A stretch of DNA of 64,000 nt from JBBDMW01 sp040878005 (GCA_040878005.1 JBBDMW010000042.1:7312-71311); one strand, 5' to 3'. Positions 25,604 through 34,713 are shown, numbered from the stretch's first letter. A program made the numbers and translations. Notes: generated by a model from the sequence alone, not told the origin.

Positions 25604-25858
25604 GGCGTGTTTTCCAAACGTGTGTGATGGGGTTCACAGGTGAACGAACACAGACGATACCCGCAAACCCCGTTCCCATTCATAGGCAGGAAGGGGACGC
25701 GTTTCGGCAGGTTCGCATCCCGCTCCGCACGCGGCTGCCTGTGACGCGAGGGGTGACGGCGGGCGCCACGCCGCTTATCCTTCCTGCGGCAACATCGGTT
25801 GGACACGAGCGCCAGCCGCCCGCCCGCCCAATCAACCGCACATCGCACAGGAGAGATC

Positions 25859-26722
25859 ATGCCCCGGCTATACGTGCTCGGCGCAGGAACGCCCACACCA
25901 ACGCCCACACGCTTCGGCTCCGCCTACGTCCTCGAGGTGGAGGGCGAGAAGATCATGTTCGATTGCGGCCCAGCAGCCACCCACAAGCTCGTACAGGCCG
26001 GGCTCTGGCCCACGGACATCGACTACATATTCTTCACGCACCACCACTTCGACCACGACATCGACTACCCGTGCTTCCTGCTGTGCCGGTGGGACCAGAG
26101 CATTGGCAAGGAAAACCAGCTCCAGGTGTTCGGCCCCACGCTCACGGAGCGCATCACAGAGGGCGTGATAGGAGATGATGGCCTGTTCTCTCACGACTGG
26201 AAGGCACGAGCTTACCACCCGCTCAGCCAGAAGGTTTACGTGAACCGCGGCGGCGTCCTGCCACGGCGGCCTCCGAAAGTCGCTGCGCGGGACGTGGGGC
26301 CGGGCACTGTTCACACGTCCAACAACTGGGAAGTCACCGCAGCGCCTGCCGAGCATGTTCAGCCGTACCTTGATTCCCTTGCTTACCGGCTGGAGACGAA
26401 AAGCGGCAAGTCCATAGTCTTCACCGGAGACACGCAGCCTTGCCAGTCAGTGGTTGACCTTGCACGCGGCGCTGACGTCATGCTCTGCATGTGCTGGGAT
26501 GACCAGGACCTGATGGATGAAGACGGGGAAGCGCCGGGGCAGTGTGGCACCAAGGGAGCGGCACGCATGGCTGAGGAGGCAGGTGTCAAGAAACTGATCC
26601 TCGTTCACATGGGTCCCAACATCTCAACACACGGCCCACTGGAAAAGGGAATTGGCGACATCAGGGATGTGTACCGCGGCCGTGTCATATACGCGGAGGA
26701 GCTAATGGCGCTGGACGTGTAG
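25859..26722 (+). CDS. Metallo-beta-lactamase-fold hydrolase (RNase Z-like)
   Basis: A 287-residue MBL-fold enzyme. The N-terminus RLYVLGAGTPTPTPTRFGSA is of RNase Z/arylsulfatase type. The metal site is HHHFDHD (the HxHxDH motif, about residue 61), a second histidine in AEHVQPY, the aspartate in FTGDTQP and the last histidine in LVHMGPN. The RNase Z exosite arm is not evident, so a small-molecule hydrolase is equally possible. ATG at 25859 follows AGGAGA; an in-frame ATG at 25799 is discarded for lack of a ribosome binding site. Confidence 0.85.
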   Translation: MPRLYVLGAGTPTPTPTRFGSAYVLEVEGEKIMFDCGPAATHKLVQAGLWPTDIDYIFFTHHHFDHDIDYPCFLLCRWDQSIGKENQLQVFGPTLTERITEGVIGDDGLFSHDWKARAYHPLSQKVYVNRGGVLPRRPPKVAARDVGPGTVHTSNNWEVTAAPAEHVQPYLDSLAYRLETKSGKSIVFTGDTQPCQSVVDLARGADVMLCMCWDDQDLMDEDGEAPGQCGTKGAARMAEEAGVKKLILVHMGPNISTHGPLEKGIGDIRDVYRGRVIYAEELMALDV

Positions 26723-26767
26723 CCGTCCCGCCAGGCGCAGAGCAGGCCTGCTTGACTAAGCCAAATG

Positions 26768-26816
26768 ATTCGGGTATTTTACCGAATTATGAACCACATC
26801 GGCCCTTTTACCGAAT
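26768..26816 (+). promoter_or_regulatory. Repeated TTTTACCGAAT element at the satD start
   Basis: TTTTACCGAAT occurs twice, at 26777-26787 and 26806-26816, 29 bases apart. The first is preceded by ATTCGG (26768-26773), making an inverted repeat ATTCGG-8-CCGAAT that ends just before the ATG at 26789. The second copy lies inside the first codons. This looks like an operator, possibly for the SatD protein's own helix-turn-helix domain. Confidence 0.45.
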
Positions 26817-27463
26817 CCCAGTACACCGTCCTAATAGGCGACGTCGAGGACTCTCGCGGCCTTCCCGACCGTGCGGGGGCGCAGCGCGGCCTCCAACAGG
26901 CGCTGCGGCGTCTGAACGAGGAACTGGAGCATGAGCTGGCGGCTCCCCTGGCGCTGACTGCAGGCGATGAGATACAGGGGCTGCTCAACAGTCCCGAGGT
27001 GGCGGTCAGCATCATCGTGCGGCTGGCTGATGAGCTGTTCCCGGTAAGGCTTATCTATGGCCTCGGCACAGGCGCCCTGGCCACCGGCATCTCGAGTCAT
27101 GTGGCCGAGATCGACGGCCCAGCATTCCACCGCGCCCGCAATGCTCTCACTGCCGCAGGCCACACCGGTTCCTGGCTGGCCGCTGAAGGATTCGGGCCAG
27201 AACTGGACCGGGCATTATCTGCGCTTTTTCACCTGATGAGTGCCATCCGCTCACGTTGGACCGGAAAACAGGCGAGCTACACTGCTGCAGCGCGGACCAT
27301 GATGCAGAAGGACGTAGCCGGTCAGTTCGGCGTTAGTCCATCTGTCATCAGCGAAAGTCTGAAGTCGGCATCGTTCGAAGCTGTAATGGTCGGGGAAGAA
27401 GCAGCAAGACAACTGCTATCCGCATTCCGATCGCGGCAACTCGCCGCGGCCAACCATCCATAG
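26789..27463 (+). CDS. SatD-family protein with C-terminal helix-turn-helix
   Basis: A 224-residue protein. The N-terminal half matches the SatD family: YTVLIGDVEDSRGLPDR, LNEELEHELAAPLAL, TAGDEIQGLL and the central RLIYGLGTGALATG. The last 50 residues carry a predicted helix-turn-helix, KDVAGQFGVSPSVISESLK. SatD was named from an acid-tolerance operon of streptococci; its biochemical role is not settled. ATG 26789 is preferred because 26765 would place the repeat element inside the gene, but it lacks a strong ribosome binding site. It is followed by a DUF3307-like membrane protein, its common partner. Confidence 0.75.
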   Translation: MNHIGPFTESQYTVLIGDVEDSRGLPDRAGAQRGLQQALRRLNEELEHELAAPLALTAGDEIQGLLNSPEVAVSIIVRLADELFPVRLIYGLGTGALATGISSHVAEIDGPAFHRARNALTAAGHTGSWLAAEGFGPELDRALSALFHLMSAIRSRWTGKQASYTAAARTMMQKDVAGQFGVSPSVISESLKSASFEAVMVGEEAARQLLSAFRSRQLAAANHP

Positions 27464-27567
27464 ATGCGCTGGGTGGCTGAAACCGGCACAGGCAGGCGTA
27501 AGAGCCAAGCCCATCGAAGCGGGCGGAAAACGGGCTCCAGTTCCTGCCATCATCTAAGGAGATACGT

Positions 27568-27930
27568 GTGCCACAACTTGACGTGATTGTCGCTGCTGCC
27601 GTCGCGTATGCATTCAACTGGCTCGTGGCCCCGGTAATGGTCAGCCGGCTGCTTCGCCGCTACCAACTCGAACGAGTGGCAACGGAAGACGACGCTGGTG
27701 ACGACGGAGTCGAGCGCGGCCGCATCATAGGCATCCTGGAGCGCATGATCGTCCTTACCCTGGTGCTGGTGGGCCAGTGGGGTGCGCTCGGCCTGGTCAT
27801 AGCAGCCAAATCCATCGCCCGGTTCCGCAACCTGGACAACCGGGCCTTCAGCGAGTACTACCTCATCGGCACCCTGGCCAGCATCCTCATCGCCACCGTT
27901 AGCGGGCTGCTGGTGCGGCTGCTGTTTTGA
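27568..27930 (+). CDS. Membrane protein resembling the C-terminal part of DUF3307
   Basis: A 120-residue protein with three membrane helices. The segment GRIIGILERMIVLTLVLVGQWGALGLVIAAKSIARF matches the conserved end of DUF3307 proteins, followed by EYYLIGTLASILIA. The usual N-terminal half of that family is missing, so this is a short form. GTG at 27568 follows a perfect AAGGAGAT. It lies 104 bases after satD. The pair is known to co-occur, which supports a shared pathway, function unknown. Confidence 0.7.
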   Translation: MPQLDVIVAAAVAYAFNWLVAPVMVSRLLRRYQLERVATEDDAGDDGVERGRIIGILERMIVLTLVLVGQWGALGLVIAAKSIARFRNLDNRAFSEYYLIGTLASILIATVSGLLVRLLF

Positions 27931-27951
27931 GCCGCAGCCAGTAGGTGGCGC

Positions 27952-28344
27952 CTACGCCACCGGGATTTTGTAGATGGACCACCACAGCGTCCAGCCCACC
28001 CTGTTTCGCAGTTCCTCGGCGTCCCATGGCTTGAGCATTCTCTCGTTCGAATAGAGCAGCGTTGCCTTGCGGCTGTCAGCATCGGAGGCCGATGATCTGA
28101 CTATCGTTATCACTGGCAACTGAACGGTCATGGGATCCATGCGGACCTGCCTGAGCACGTCCCATCCATCCTCGCCGAGCACCGTCACGTCCAGCAACAC
28201 CAGGTCGGGCGGGTTGTTGCGGATACGCAGCATCGCCTCCGGTCCGGTCGCCACCGTGATGACGTTGTGCCCCTCGCCAAACAGAGTGTTGGAAGCACGA
28301 TTTCGAGATTCTGCCGTGGCATCAACCACAAGAATGGTTGCCAT
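27952..28344 (-). CDS. Lone receiver-domain protein with incomplete acidic pocket
   Basis: A 130-residue CheY-like protein. It keeps the phospho-acceptor aspartate in LVLLDVTVLGEDGWD (about residue 52) and the lysine in MLKPWDAEEL, but the acidic pair near the start is reduced to one Asp (ILVVDATAES). There is no output domain. The C-terminal WTLWWSIYKIPVA is unusual and may form a hydrophobic contact. Such proteins act by protein binding. It is divergent from another lone receiver (28807). Confidence 0.75.
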   Translation of the reverse strand: MATILVVDATAESRNRASNTLFGEGHNVITVATGPEAMLRIRNNPPDLVLLDVTVLGEDGWDVLRQVRMDPMTVQLPVITIVRSSASDADSRKATLLYSNERMLKPWDAEELRNRVGWTLWWSIYKIPVA

Positions 28345-28806
28345 TCACCGTTCCCCTGTTCGCATTCTGCCGCCATGCCTGGCGGGCTCATGCGGATTGG
28401 ATTGTCACACCTCTGGCTTCAGCCCCGCTGAGCGGGCGTCTCCAGAGATCGATCGTCTGCCACGCATACAGGCAGGCGCTACACCACACATGACAAGCAT
28501 CCAGCCTGCGCAGGCCGGATGGGTAGGGCGCACAACATACCCCGTACTGTCGCAAAAGTGAAGTTTTTAACCAGAAATTTACGTAGGTAGCAGCACACAG
28601 GCAGGCGGGCTGCCAGCCGTCACAAGGCCCGGAATCCGCGCCCGGCACGGCCTGTCAGCCACATTGTCATTCGACAACTGCACACTTCCGGCAAACAAAA
28701 TCCAACCGGTGCACCTGTTCCGCCATGCCGCCAAATGACTAAGAATCATCCAAACGCCGCAGCGAGGAATGGCGGCGTCCGTAACAGGCGTCAGGAGAAC
28801 GTAAAC
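28345..28806. other. 462-base divergent intergenic region
   Basis: It separates two oppositely oriented receiver genes and must hold both promoters. No repeat, hairpin or gene was recognised. The stretch GAAGTTTTTAACC near 28561 is locally A+T-rich. Confidence 0.4.
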
Positions 28807-29250
28807 ATGGCATGCATACTCGTTGCTGATGATAGCCCGGATGTGCGGGCGGCCCTCGTAGCCATACTTGAAGACGTGGGCCACACTGTGCTCGCTGCAT
28901 CGGACGGGCAGGAAGCGGTACGGGTCGCGGGAATTACGACTCCTGATGCAATGATGCTTGACCTGATGATGCCCCGCCTGGACGGCATTGGCGCGCTCAA
29001 GCAGCTCCGCGCTGACTCCAGGACGTGCCGGGTTCCGGCCATCATGATCAGCGCGATCGATGATCCGGTTTACAAGCAACTCGCGGCCAGGGCCGGGGCA
29101 CAGGCGTACATCACCAAGCCGTGGAGCGCCGGGCTGATCGAAAGCTACGTCGGCCGCGCTCTTACAGCAGGACGGGCCGCCCTGTCCACCCTGGGAAAGA
29201 GCCCCGGCACGGCGGTCCACGGCCGGGCGCCTGTCTCCGCAGCCGCCTGA
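28807..29250 (+). CDS. Lone receiver-domain protein, complete active site
   Basis: A 147-residue response regulator without DNA-binding domain. It has the acidic pair ILVADDSPDV, acceptor aspartate MMLDLMMPRLDG (about residue 53), switch serine IMISAIDD and lysine YITKPW. The C-terminal 30 residues are an Ala/Ser/Gly-rich tail. ATG at 28807 follows AGGAGA; an upstream frame extension to 28735 has no start signal. It could relay phosphate to other proteins or serve as a sink. No histidine kinase is adjacent. Confidence 0.8.
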   Translation: MACILVADDSPDVRAALVAILEDVGHTVLAASDGQEAVRVAGITTPDAMMLDLMMPRLDGIGALKQLRADSRTCRVPAIMISAIDDPVYKQLAARAGAQAYITKPWSAGLIESYVGRALTAGRAALSTLGKSPGTAVHGRAPVSAAA

Positions 29251-29636
29251 TCGCCAAAGCAGTCTCACTCACGCGTAGTTACATGGCAGCACGATCGGCA
29301 ACCTTGGTGGCCAAGCCGGGGCCGACCCCCCGCCCGCTCCTGCTTGCCGCTGGGCCCGGCTGACACCCTCGGGCCCTCGCCGGAGCCTCTCGCTGCGCCC
29401 CCGTCAATGCCGTATCCTTGAGGCCGTTCCGTTGCTGTCCTGGCACGAAGCGCTGCTGTGACCGTTGCAGCCTCACTTGCCTTCGCCCGTGGCCGCACGC
29501 CTATCTGCGCCACCCGTCAACGCAAATCACGCCACGCATATGGAACGCTGTGTGCTGGGCTGGCAGGTATCCCACGGCCCGTCAGCCAACGCTGGAACCC
29601 GTGCTTGTTTCACCCTGCGGCAGAGGTCCGATACTG
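29251..29636. other. 386-base intergenic region
   Basis: Pro/Arg-rich open frames on both strands are typical of G+C-rich non-coding DNA. The complementary segments GGCCGGGGC and GGCCCGG near 29312-29360 could form hairpins. No gene was recognised. The long reading frame of the next gene runs back to 29418, but its residues before 29637 look non-coding. Confidence 0.4.
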
Positions 29637-30863
29637 TTGACGTTCGAAATCAGGCCCCACGCTGAAGATGAGATGGAACTCTTCCGTGCCACCGTGTACC
29701 GCGGGTTTGGTGGCCATCCATCTGCCGACCCCGAAGCCCTCCGGCAGTACCGGGAACGCGGCGATATCTCCCGTACGCTGGCAGCGTTTGACGATGACGA
29801 GATCGTGGGCACCGCCAACTCCTTCCTGTGGGACATGACCCTGCCAGGTGGCGATATGGTCCCATCAGCGGCAGTCTCAGCAGTGACAGTTTCAGCATCA
29901 CACCGGCGACGGGGCATCTTCACGTCGATGATGCGCCGCCTGCTGGATGACGCACATGAACGCGACGAGCCATGCGCAATCCTGTGGGCATCCGAGAGCA
30001 TCATCTACGGCCGTTTCGGATACGGCATGGCGATCCAGCACGAGCACTGGAGCATAGAGACCCGGCACCGCACATTTGCATCTCAACCACCCACGCCTGG
30101 CCGGGTGAGATTCGTCACACCAGAAGAGGCCAAACGTCTCTTTCCCGGTCCATGGGAACGGGAACGTCATCGCCGACCGGGCATGACCAACCGCAGCGAC
30201 GTGTTGTGGGAGAGCCGGCTGTACGATCCTGAACACGAAAGGTGGGGCGGCTTCGGAGGGTACTTTCATGCCGTTTACGAGCAGGATGGCAGCGTTGATG
30301 GTTACGTGTTGTACCGCCGAAAATGGGAGGAGCAGCCCGGAGCCGGGGCTACGCTACGAATCGTCGAGCTGGTCACTGCGACCGATGCGGCTTATGCAGC
30401 CCTCTGGCGCTTCTGCCTCGAGATGGACCTGGTAGGCAAAGTTGAAGCGGACAGGCCGGTCGGCGAACCACTTTGGTGGATGTTGGCTGACCCGCGTCGT
30501 CTGCGGCGCATACCGTTCGATGCAATTTGGCTGAGAATCCTGGACGTGCCGGAAATGCTCACCAGGCGAAGGTACGCGGCGCCGGGCAAACTGGTCCTGC
30601 AAGTAGAGGACGATTTCTGCCCGTGGGCTGCAGGCCGCTATGAACTGGATGGAGGACCTGACGGAGCCCGGTGCCAGTCAACCAATACCGAGCCGGACAT
30701 CTCGCTGAGCACAGCAGAATTGGCGGCCATCTCCCTTGGCGGGGCGAAACTGGCCCCAATGGCGAGAGCGGCCCGAGTTGAAGAACACACAGCCGGTTCG
30801 CTTGCCCGCGCTGACGCAATGTTTGCGGCTGACCCGCCGCCATGGTGCCCACAGGGATTCTAG
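29637..30863 (+). CDS. Eis-like GNAT acetyltransferase
   Basis: A 408-residue protein of the Eis family (enhanced intracellular survival). The N-terminal GNAT domain has VSAVTVSASHRRRGIFTSMM, the acetyl-CoA loop (about residues 80-99), and the family's ESIIYGRFGYGMA. A second GNAT-like domain and a C-terminal SCP2-like domain follow, and the chain ends in Phe, whose carboxylate is catalytic in Eis. Eis proteins acetylate several amines, including aminoglycosides and peptides. TTG at 29637 follows AGAGG; the frame is open to 29418. Confidence 0.85.
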   Translation: MTFEIRPHAEDEMELFRATVYRGFGGHPSADPEALRQYRERGDISRTLAAFDDDEIVGTANSFLWDMTLPGGDMVPSAAVSAVTVSASHRRRGIFTSMMRRLLDDAHERDEPCAILWASESIIYGRFGYGMAIQHEHWSIETRHRTFASQPPTPGRVRFVTPEEAKRLFPGPWERERHRRPGMTNRSDVLWESRLYDPEHERWGGFGGYFHAVYEQDGSVDGYVLYRRKWEEQPGAGATLRIVELVTATDAAYAALWRFCLEMDLVGKVEADRPVGEPLWWMLADPRRLRRIPFDAIWLRILDVPEMLTRRRYAAPGKLVLQVEDDFCPWAAGRYELDGGPDGARCQSTNTEPDISLSTAELAAISLGGAKLAPMARAARVEEHTAGSLARADAMFAADPPPWCPQGF

Positions 30864-30988
30864 GCGCCGTCCCTGTACTTGAGGAACAAATTGGTAACGG
30901 AGTCACACCTTCCCGTTCCTGCCCTGTTTCGCGGGACTAGTCGCTGCTATACTCGGCCAACTTGTAATCAATCCAGTGGTAGGTGTAG

Positions 30989-32080
30989 GTGAAATTGGCC
31001 CCGCAGGCCGGGACCATAATGACAATCGCCGGTGACGGCGGCGAGGGCCTTTCCGGCGATGGCGGAAACGCAATCAGAGCGCGTTTCAACGCCCCCGCGC
31101 ATTGTGCCTTTGACGCAGCCGGCAGTCTCTTCATCGCGGATATGAAGAACCACTGCGTCCGCATGATGGATCTTGTGGACGGGGACATCCAGCGGTTCGC
31201 CGGCACCGGAACTCCGGGATACGAGGGTGACGGCGGCCCAGCGGAGTCCGCTCTTCTCAACGAGCCTTTCGGCATCGCGGTTGCACACAATGGCGACGTG
31301 TACGTTTCGGACCGGGGCAACCGGGCAATCCGCAAGGTTGATTCGGACTCGGGTCATATCAGCACCCTGGTGGACAGTGACGCCCTGCAGGCTCCCGCGG
31401 GCCTGGCCATAGACAATGAGGGGCATCTGCTTATCTGCGATCCGGCCGCCCACCGCGTTCTCCGGCTTAACCTGGCAACCTGCGAGACCAGCACCTTTGC
31501 TGGGACAGGCGAAGCGGGGCAGGCGGATGACGGTGACATCGCAGCCAGTGCCAGGCTTAACGAGCCGTTTGCAGTAGCCGTGGACGGAGATGGAAACGTC
31601 TTCATATGTGAAGCTGCCGGGAACCGGGTAGTCTGCGTCGAGCCTGATGGACTCATTTACCTGTTCGCCGGCACTGGCGTGGCGGGGGCATCAGGCGATG
31701 ACGGCCCTGCTGATGCTGCAACCTTCAACGGCCCAAAGGGCATCGCCTGTGATTCGTCTGGCAATGTGGTCATTGCCGATACCGGCAACTGCGCCGTTCG
31801 CGCTGTGCCGGCAGATTCGAGCAACATATACCGGATCGCCGGAGGCAAGCGTGGGTTCAGCGGCGATGAGAGCCGCGCCACGTTCGCATCCCTTGCCGAC
31901 CCACTGGGCTGCGCAATCGACGCAGACGGCGCTGTCTACATCATGGACGCTGGCAATAACCGGATCCGCGTAGTCGACGATTCTGGCCTCATTGGACACG
32001 GCGAAGACTACGAGGACGACGAAGACGACGACGCAGGCATGCCCGCCCGGTCACGCCGGGACGATTACGAGGACGAATAG
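30989..32080 (+). CDS. NHL-repeat beta-propeller protein
   Basis: A 363-residue protein with about six NHL blades. The repeat GTGTPGYEGDGGPAESALLN recurs as FAGTGEAGQADDGDIAAS and FAGTGVAGASGDDGPAD, each followed by PFGIAVAHNGDVYVSDRGN-type strands. A last acidic tail (YEDDEDDDAGM) ends the chain. NHL propellers bind proteins or ligands, and a few are lyases. No signal peptide is seen. GTG at 30989 has a weak AGGTGTAG upstream. Confidence 0.85.
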   Translation: MKLAPQAGTIMTIAGDGGEGLSGDGGNAIRARFNAPAHCAFDAAGSLFIADMKNHCVRMMDLVDGDIQRFAGTGTPGYEGDGGPAESALLNEPFGIAVAHNGDVYVSDRGNRAIRKVDSDSGHISTLVDSDALQAPAGLAIDNEGHLLICDPAAHRVLRLNLATCETSTFAGTGEAGQADDGDIAASARLNEPFAVAVDGDGNVFICEAAGNRVVCVEPDGLIYLFAGTGVAGASGDDGPADAATFNGPKGIACDSSGNVVIADTGNCAVRAVPADSSNIYRIAGGKRGFSGDESRATFASLADPLGCAIDADGAVYIMDAGNNRIRVVDDSGLIGHGEDYEDDEDDDAGMPARSRRDDYEDE

Positions 32081-32245
32081 CGTCTGCGCCGCGGACGCCC
32101 GTTGGCCCATGCCGGTCCAGGCAGTCTGCCGCCGGTTGGATTTCGCCTGTTTCCCAGTGGCGGTTAGTATTGCGCGGCAGTGGGTCCAATTTAGATTGGA
32201 CGCTTTTCATGACCGTTGGCGATAACACATCATTCCGGAAAGCTA

Positions 32246-32710
32246 ATGTCCATGTTCACCCCCGGACACCTTGGCAAATGGGAGCCTCTCTTTCACGACC
32301 TCGTGGAAGGCGAATCGCAGTCACTCACCCCCGAAGGCACGTGGATGCTTGGAGACAAGCCGGGACTCGTCGCAGTCCTTGAAGGTGAAGAGCTGGTCTA
32401 CATCGGCGCAGCCGCAAGCATCGCTAAGACCCTTGCAACGTTCATAAAAGGGGGCGCCGTGAGCGACTTTCGTACGCACGTGGCCACGCTCGACCTCGGC
32501 ATCTCACCCAAGACCGCTGAGCAGCGTGCACAGTCTGGACCCGCAGCAGAGAGGGTCAACAAGCGCATCAGCAAGATGAGGTACCGGGTGGTCCCCGCCC
32601 AGCCCAGTCTGCTGGACACACTTGCCGCTGCCTTTACCGTGGTTGGAGACCCGCGCTACAACGGCCCGACCGCCATGGCTAACCGGGCCATAGACGCCCT
32701 GCCAAAGTAG
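32246..32710 (+). CDS. Small protein with a possible GIY-YIG-like core
   Basis: A 154-residue protein (from ATG at 32246). The strand pair GLVAVLEGEELVYIGAA, then a helix with SIAKTLATFIKGG, resembles the GIY-YIG nuclease start (G-x-Y...YIG). The usual catalytic Arg and Glu are not evident, so nuclease activity is doubtful. The remaining half has RVNKRISKMRYRVVPA. Starts at 32216 and 32252 are alternatives. It ends at 32710 before a poly-G/N gap. Confidence 0.5.
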   Translation: MSMFTPGHLGKWEPLFHDLVEGESQSLTPEGTWMLGDKPGLVAVLEGEELVYIGAAASIAKTLATFIKGGAVSDFRTHVATLDLGISPKTAEQRAQSGPAAERVNKRISKMRYRVVPAQPSLLDTLAAAFTVVGDPRYNGPTAMANRAIDALPK

Positions 32711-32761
32711 TTCGGCGCCCTACGTTCAGAGGTTCCGCAGGACTATCGAATAAAAAGAAGC

Positions 32762-32787
32762 GGGGGGGGGGGGGGGGNNNNNNNNNN
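32762..32787. other. Poly-G run and 10-N assembly gap
   Basis: Sixteen G (32762-32777) lead directly into ten N. No biology should be read here. A hairpin arm may be hidden. The right flank has CGGCTTATGCCG, a 12-base inverted repeat. Confidence 0.8.
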
Positions 32788-32831
32788 CGGCTTATGCCGC
32801 GGCGCTTCCACTTAACGTCTAATTTGACGGC

Positions 32832-33989
32832 CTAGCGGCGGGATGCCCCGTTGGAGCCATTTCCGCTGCGCCGGGGGTCAACGTAGCCCTCCTGCTTGAA
32901 CCCCGTGTTGCGGTAGCGGCGACGAGCAGTGGGATGATGACGGAGGAACGGCGGGATCGCCATGGACGCAGGGTCTTCCATCGCAGCCCTGGCAAGCGCA
33001 TCGGCCTCTTCCTCAACATCACCGGCCATGGGGAAGCCTGTCGCAATGATGGTCAGCTTGACCTCGTTCTCCATCCTCGGGTCAGTGACCGTGCCGAAGA
33101 TGATGTTGGCATCCGGGTGCACCATGCTGGAGATGACCTCCGAAGCGCGGTGGACCTCGTCAAGGGTCAGGTCAGTCCCGCCGGTCACATTGAATATGAC
33201 GCCAGTTGCGCCTTCAATGGAAACCTCGAGCAGCGGGCTGTGTACTGCCTCTTCGGCTGCCTGCACCGCCCTGTGCTCGCCAGTGCCTCTGCCAATGGCC
33301 ATCCAGGCCGGGCCTGCATGCTCCATGACTGCGCGTACATCGGCGAAGTCCAGGTTGATCTCGCCGGGGACCAGGATCAGTTCGGCGATCGACTGCACGC
33401 CCTGTCGCAGCACGTTGTCTGCCATCCGGAATGCGTTATCCATCGTCACCCGCTCGTCAGTCATTTCGAGCAGGCGGTCGTTTGGAATCGTAATGAGCGT
33501 GTCTACCTTGTCACGCAGGGCCTCAATGCCTTCCAGCGCCTTGCGGCGGCGGACGGAGCCCTCAAAAGCGAACGGCTTGGTGACGACCGCGATGGTCAGG
33601 GCGCCAATGTCCTGCGCCACCTCGGCCACCACGGGCGCCCCGCCGGTGCCAGTGCCGCCGCCCATGCCAGCGGCCACGAAGACAAGGTCAGCGCCTTCCA
33701 GCGCCCGCCTGATCTCGTCCTTGTCCTCTTCATGGCACGCACGGCCCTTGGAAGGGTCACCGCCGACACCAAGGCCGCGGGCGGTGTTGTCACCAACGCG
33801 GATCTTGATCGGCAGGTCTGAGCCTTCAAGAGCCTGCTGGTCAGTGTTTACGGCAATGTAGCCGACTTCCGGGATGCGTTCCCGGTACATGCGGGATACG
33901 GCATTGGAGCCGCCGCCGCCGACACCGACCACCTTGATATTTGCGGTTCCGACTCGATCGTCGGCGATAGTTGACAGTTGATCCACCAT
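32832..33989 (-). CDS. ftsZ: Cell division protein FtsZ
   Basis: The tubulin-like GTPase that forms the division ring, 385 residues. Motifs in order: IKVVGVGGGGSNAVSRM (residues 18-34), YIAVNTDQQAL, the tubulin signature GMGGGTGTGGAP (about 107), IPNDRLLEM, and the T7 loop with NLDFADVRAVM whose Asp completes the GTPase site of the next subunit. After about residue 325 the tail is variable and ends in a basic segment (RRSGNGSNGASRR), without the usual acidic FtsA/ZipA-binding peptide. No ftsA, ftsQ or mur genes are next to it. Confidence 0.97.
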   Translation of the reverse strand: MVDQLSTIADDRVGTANIKVVGVGGGGSNAVSRMYRERIPEVGYIAVNTDQQALEGSDLPIKIRVGDNTARGLGVGGDPSKGRACHEEDKDEIRRALEGADLVFVAAGMGGGTGTGGAPVVAEVAQDIGALTIAVVTKPFAFEGSVRRRKALEGIEALRDKVDTLITIPNDRLLEMTDERVTMDNAFRMADNVLRQGVQSIAELILVPGEINLDFADVRAVMEHAGPAWMAIGRGTGEHRAVQAAEEAVHSPLLEVSIEGATGVIFNVTGGTDLTLDEVHRASEVISSMVHPDANIIFGTVTDPRMENEVKLTIIATGFPMAGDVEEEADALARAAMEDPASMAIPPFLRHHPTARRRYRNTGFKQEGYVDPRRSGNGSNGASRR

Positions 33990-34251
33990 ATGCTGCGTCT
34001 CCTCAGGCCTGCGGCAATGCCCGGATCTGCTGCGCCGATGGCCGCTGAGGTGTAAGACTGTCCCGTGGGGCGCTCAGTCCAGGTCCGAACCTATTGACAG
34101 TTACGCCAGAGTCTAGGCAGCCGCCACATGCAGTGCATTGAAGATTTGCAGCGGATTTTCTCGTTTCCGTGTAGACGTGGGGCTTTCCACAGTTGGATTC
34201 CCGTAGAAGACACCGGCCGTGGGGCCATGCGCCTTACGCCCGCCTGGCCGG

Positions 34252-34713
34252 TCAGACACTTCTGCCGAACACCTGCACCCTGCTGGGTTGCAGACCGCAC
34301 GATCGCAGGAAACTGGCGTCGCGCTCGTCTTCCGGGCTTAGCGTGGCGAAAATGTCAGGTATGCCGCGCTCCCGGCACTGCGCCAACAACGCCTCCACCA
34401 GCCGGGCGCCTATTCTCATGCGGCGCATCCCGGGGTCAACGCCCACCGCGACAATCCACACCCCGCGCGGCAGGCCGTACTGCCCTGCCTGTACCTCGGC
34501 CAGCAGGAAGCCCACTATGCGCCCGTCCACTTCGGCAATATGGGAGCCAATGGGCGGGTGAGGCAGGGTCTCCAGTTCAGTCAGTTCCAGGAAGCGGTTC
34601 ACATGCGCGTCCCACGTTGTGGAACGGTCTTCGCCAAGTATCAACTGGTCGAGCGCGCGTACAGCGTCCCCGTCAGACTGCCTCAACAGTCGCACCGTCA
34701 CGTCTTGAGCCAA
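34252..34713 (-). CDS. GNAT acetyltransferase
   Basis: A 153-residue GNAT protein. IVGFLLAEVQAG (beta 4) is followed by VWIVAVGVDPGMRRMRIGARLVEALL, whose acetyl-CoA loop is RRMRIGA instead of the usual Q/RxxGxG/A, a good match overall. Motif B is DASFLRSCGLQPS. The start is TTG with AAAGGG nine bases upstream. Substrate unknown. It lies between ftsZ and the TPP enzyme and has no partner. Confidence 0.75.
   Translation of the reverse strand: MAQDVTVRLLRQSDGDAVRALDQLILGEDRSTTWDAHVNRFLELTELETLPHPPIGSHIAEVDGRIVGFLLAEVQAGQYGLPRGVWIVAVGVDPGMRRMRIGARLVEALLAQCRERGIPDIFATLSPEDERDASFLRSCGLQPSRVQVFGRSV

Noticed and set aside
32934..33861. Two 295-299-codon plus-strand frames opposite ftsZ
   Set aside because: FtsZ on the minus strand is unmistakable; these have shadow composition.
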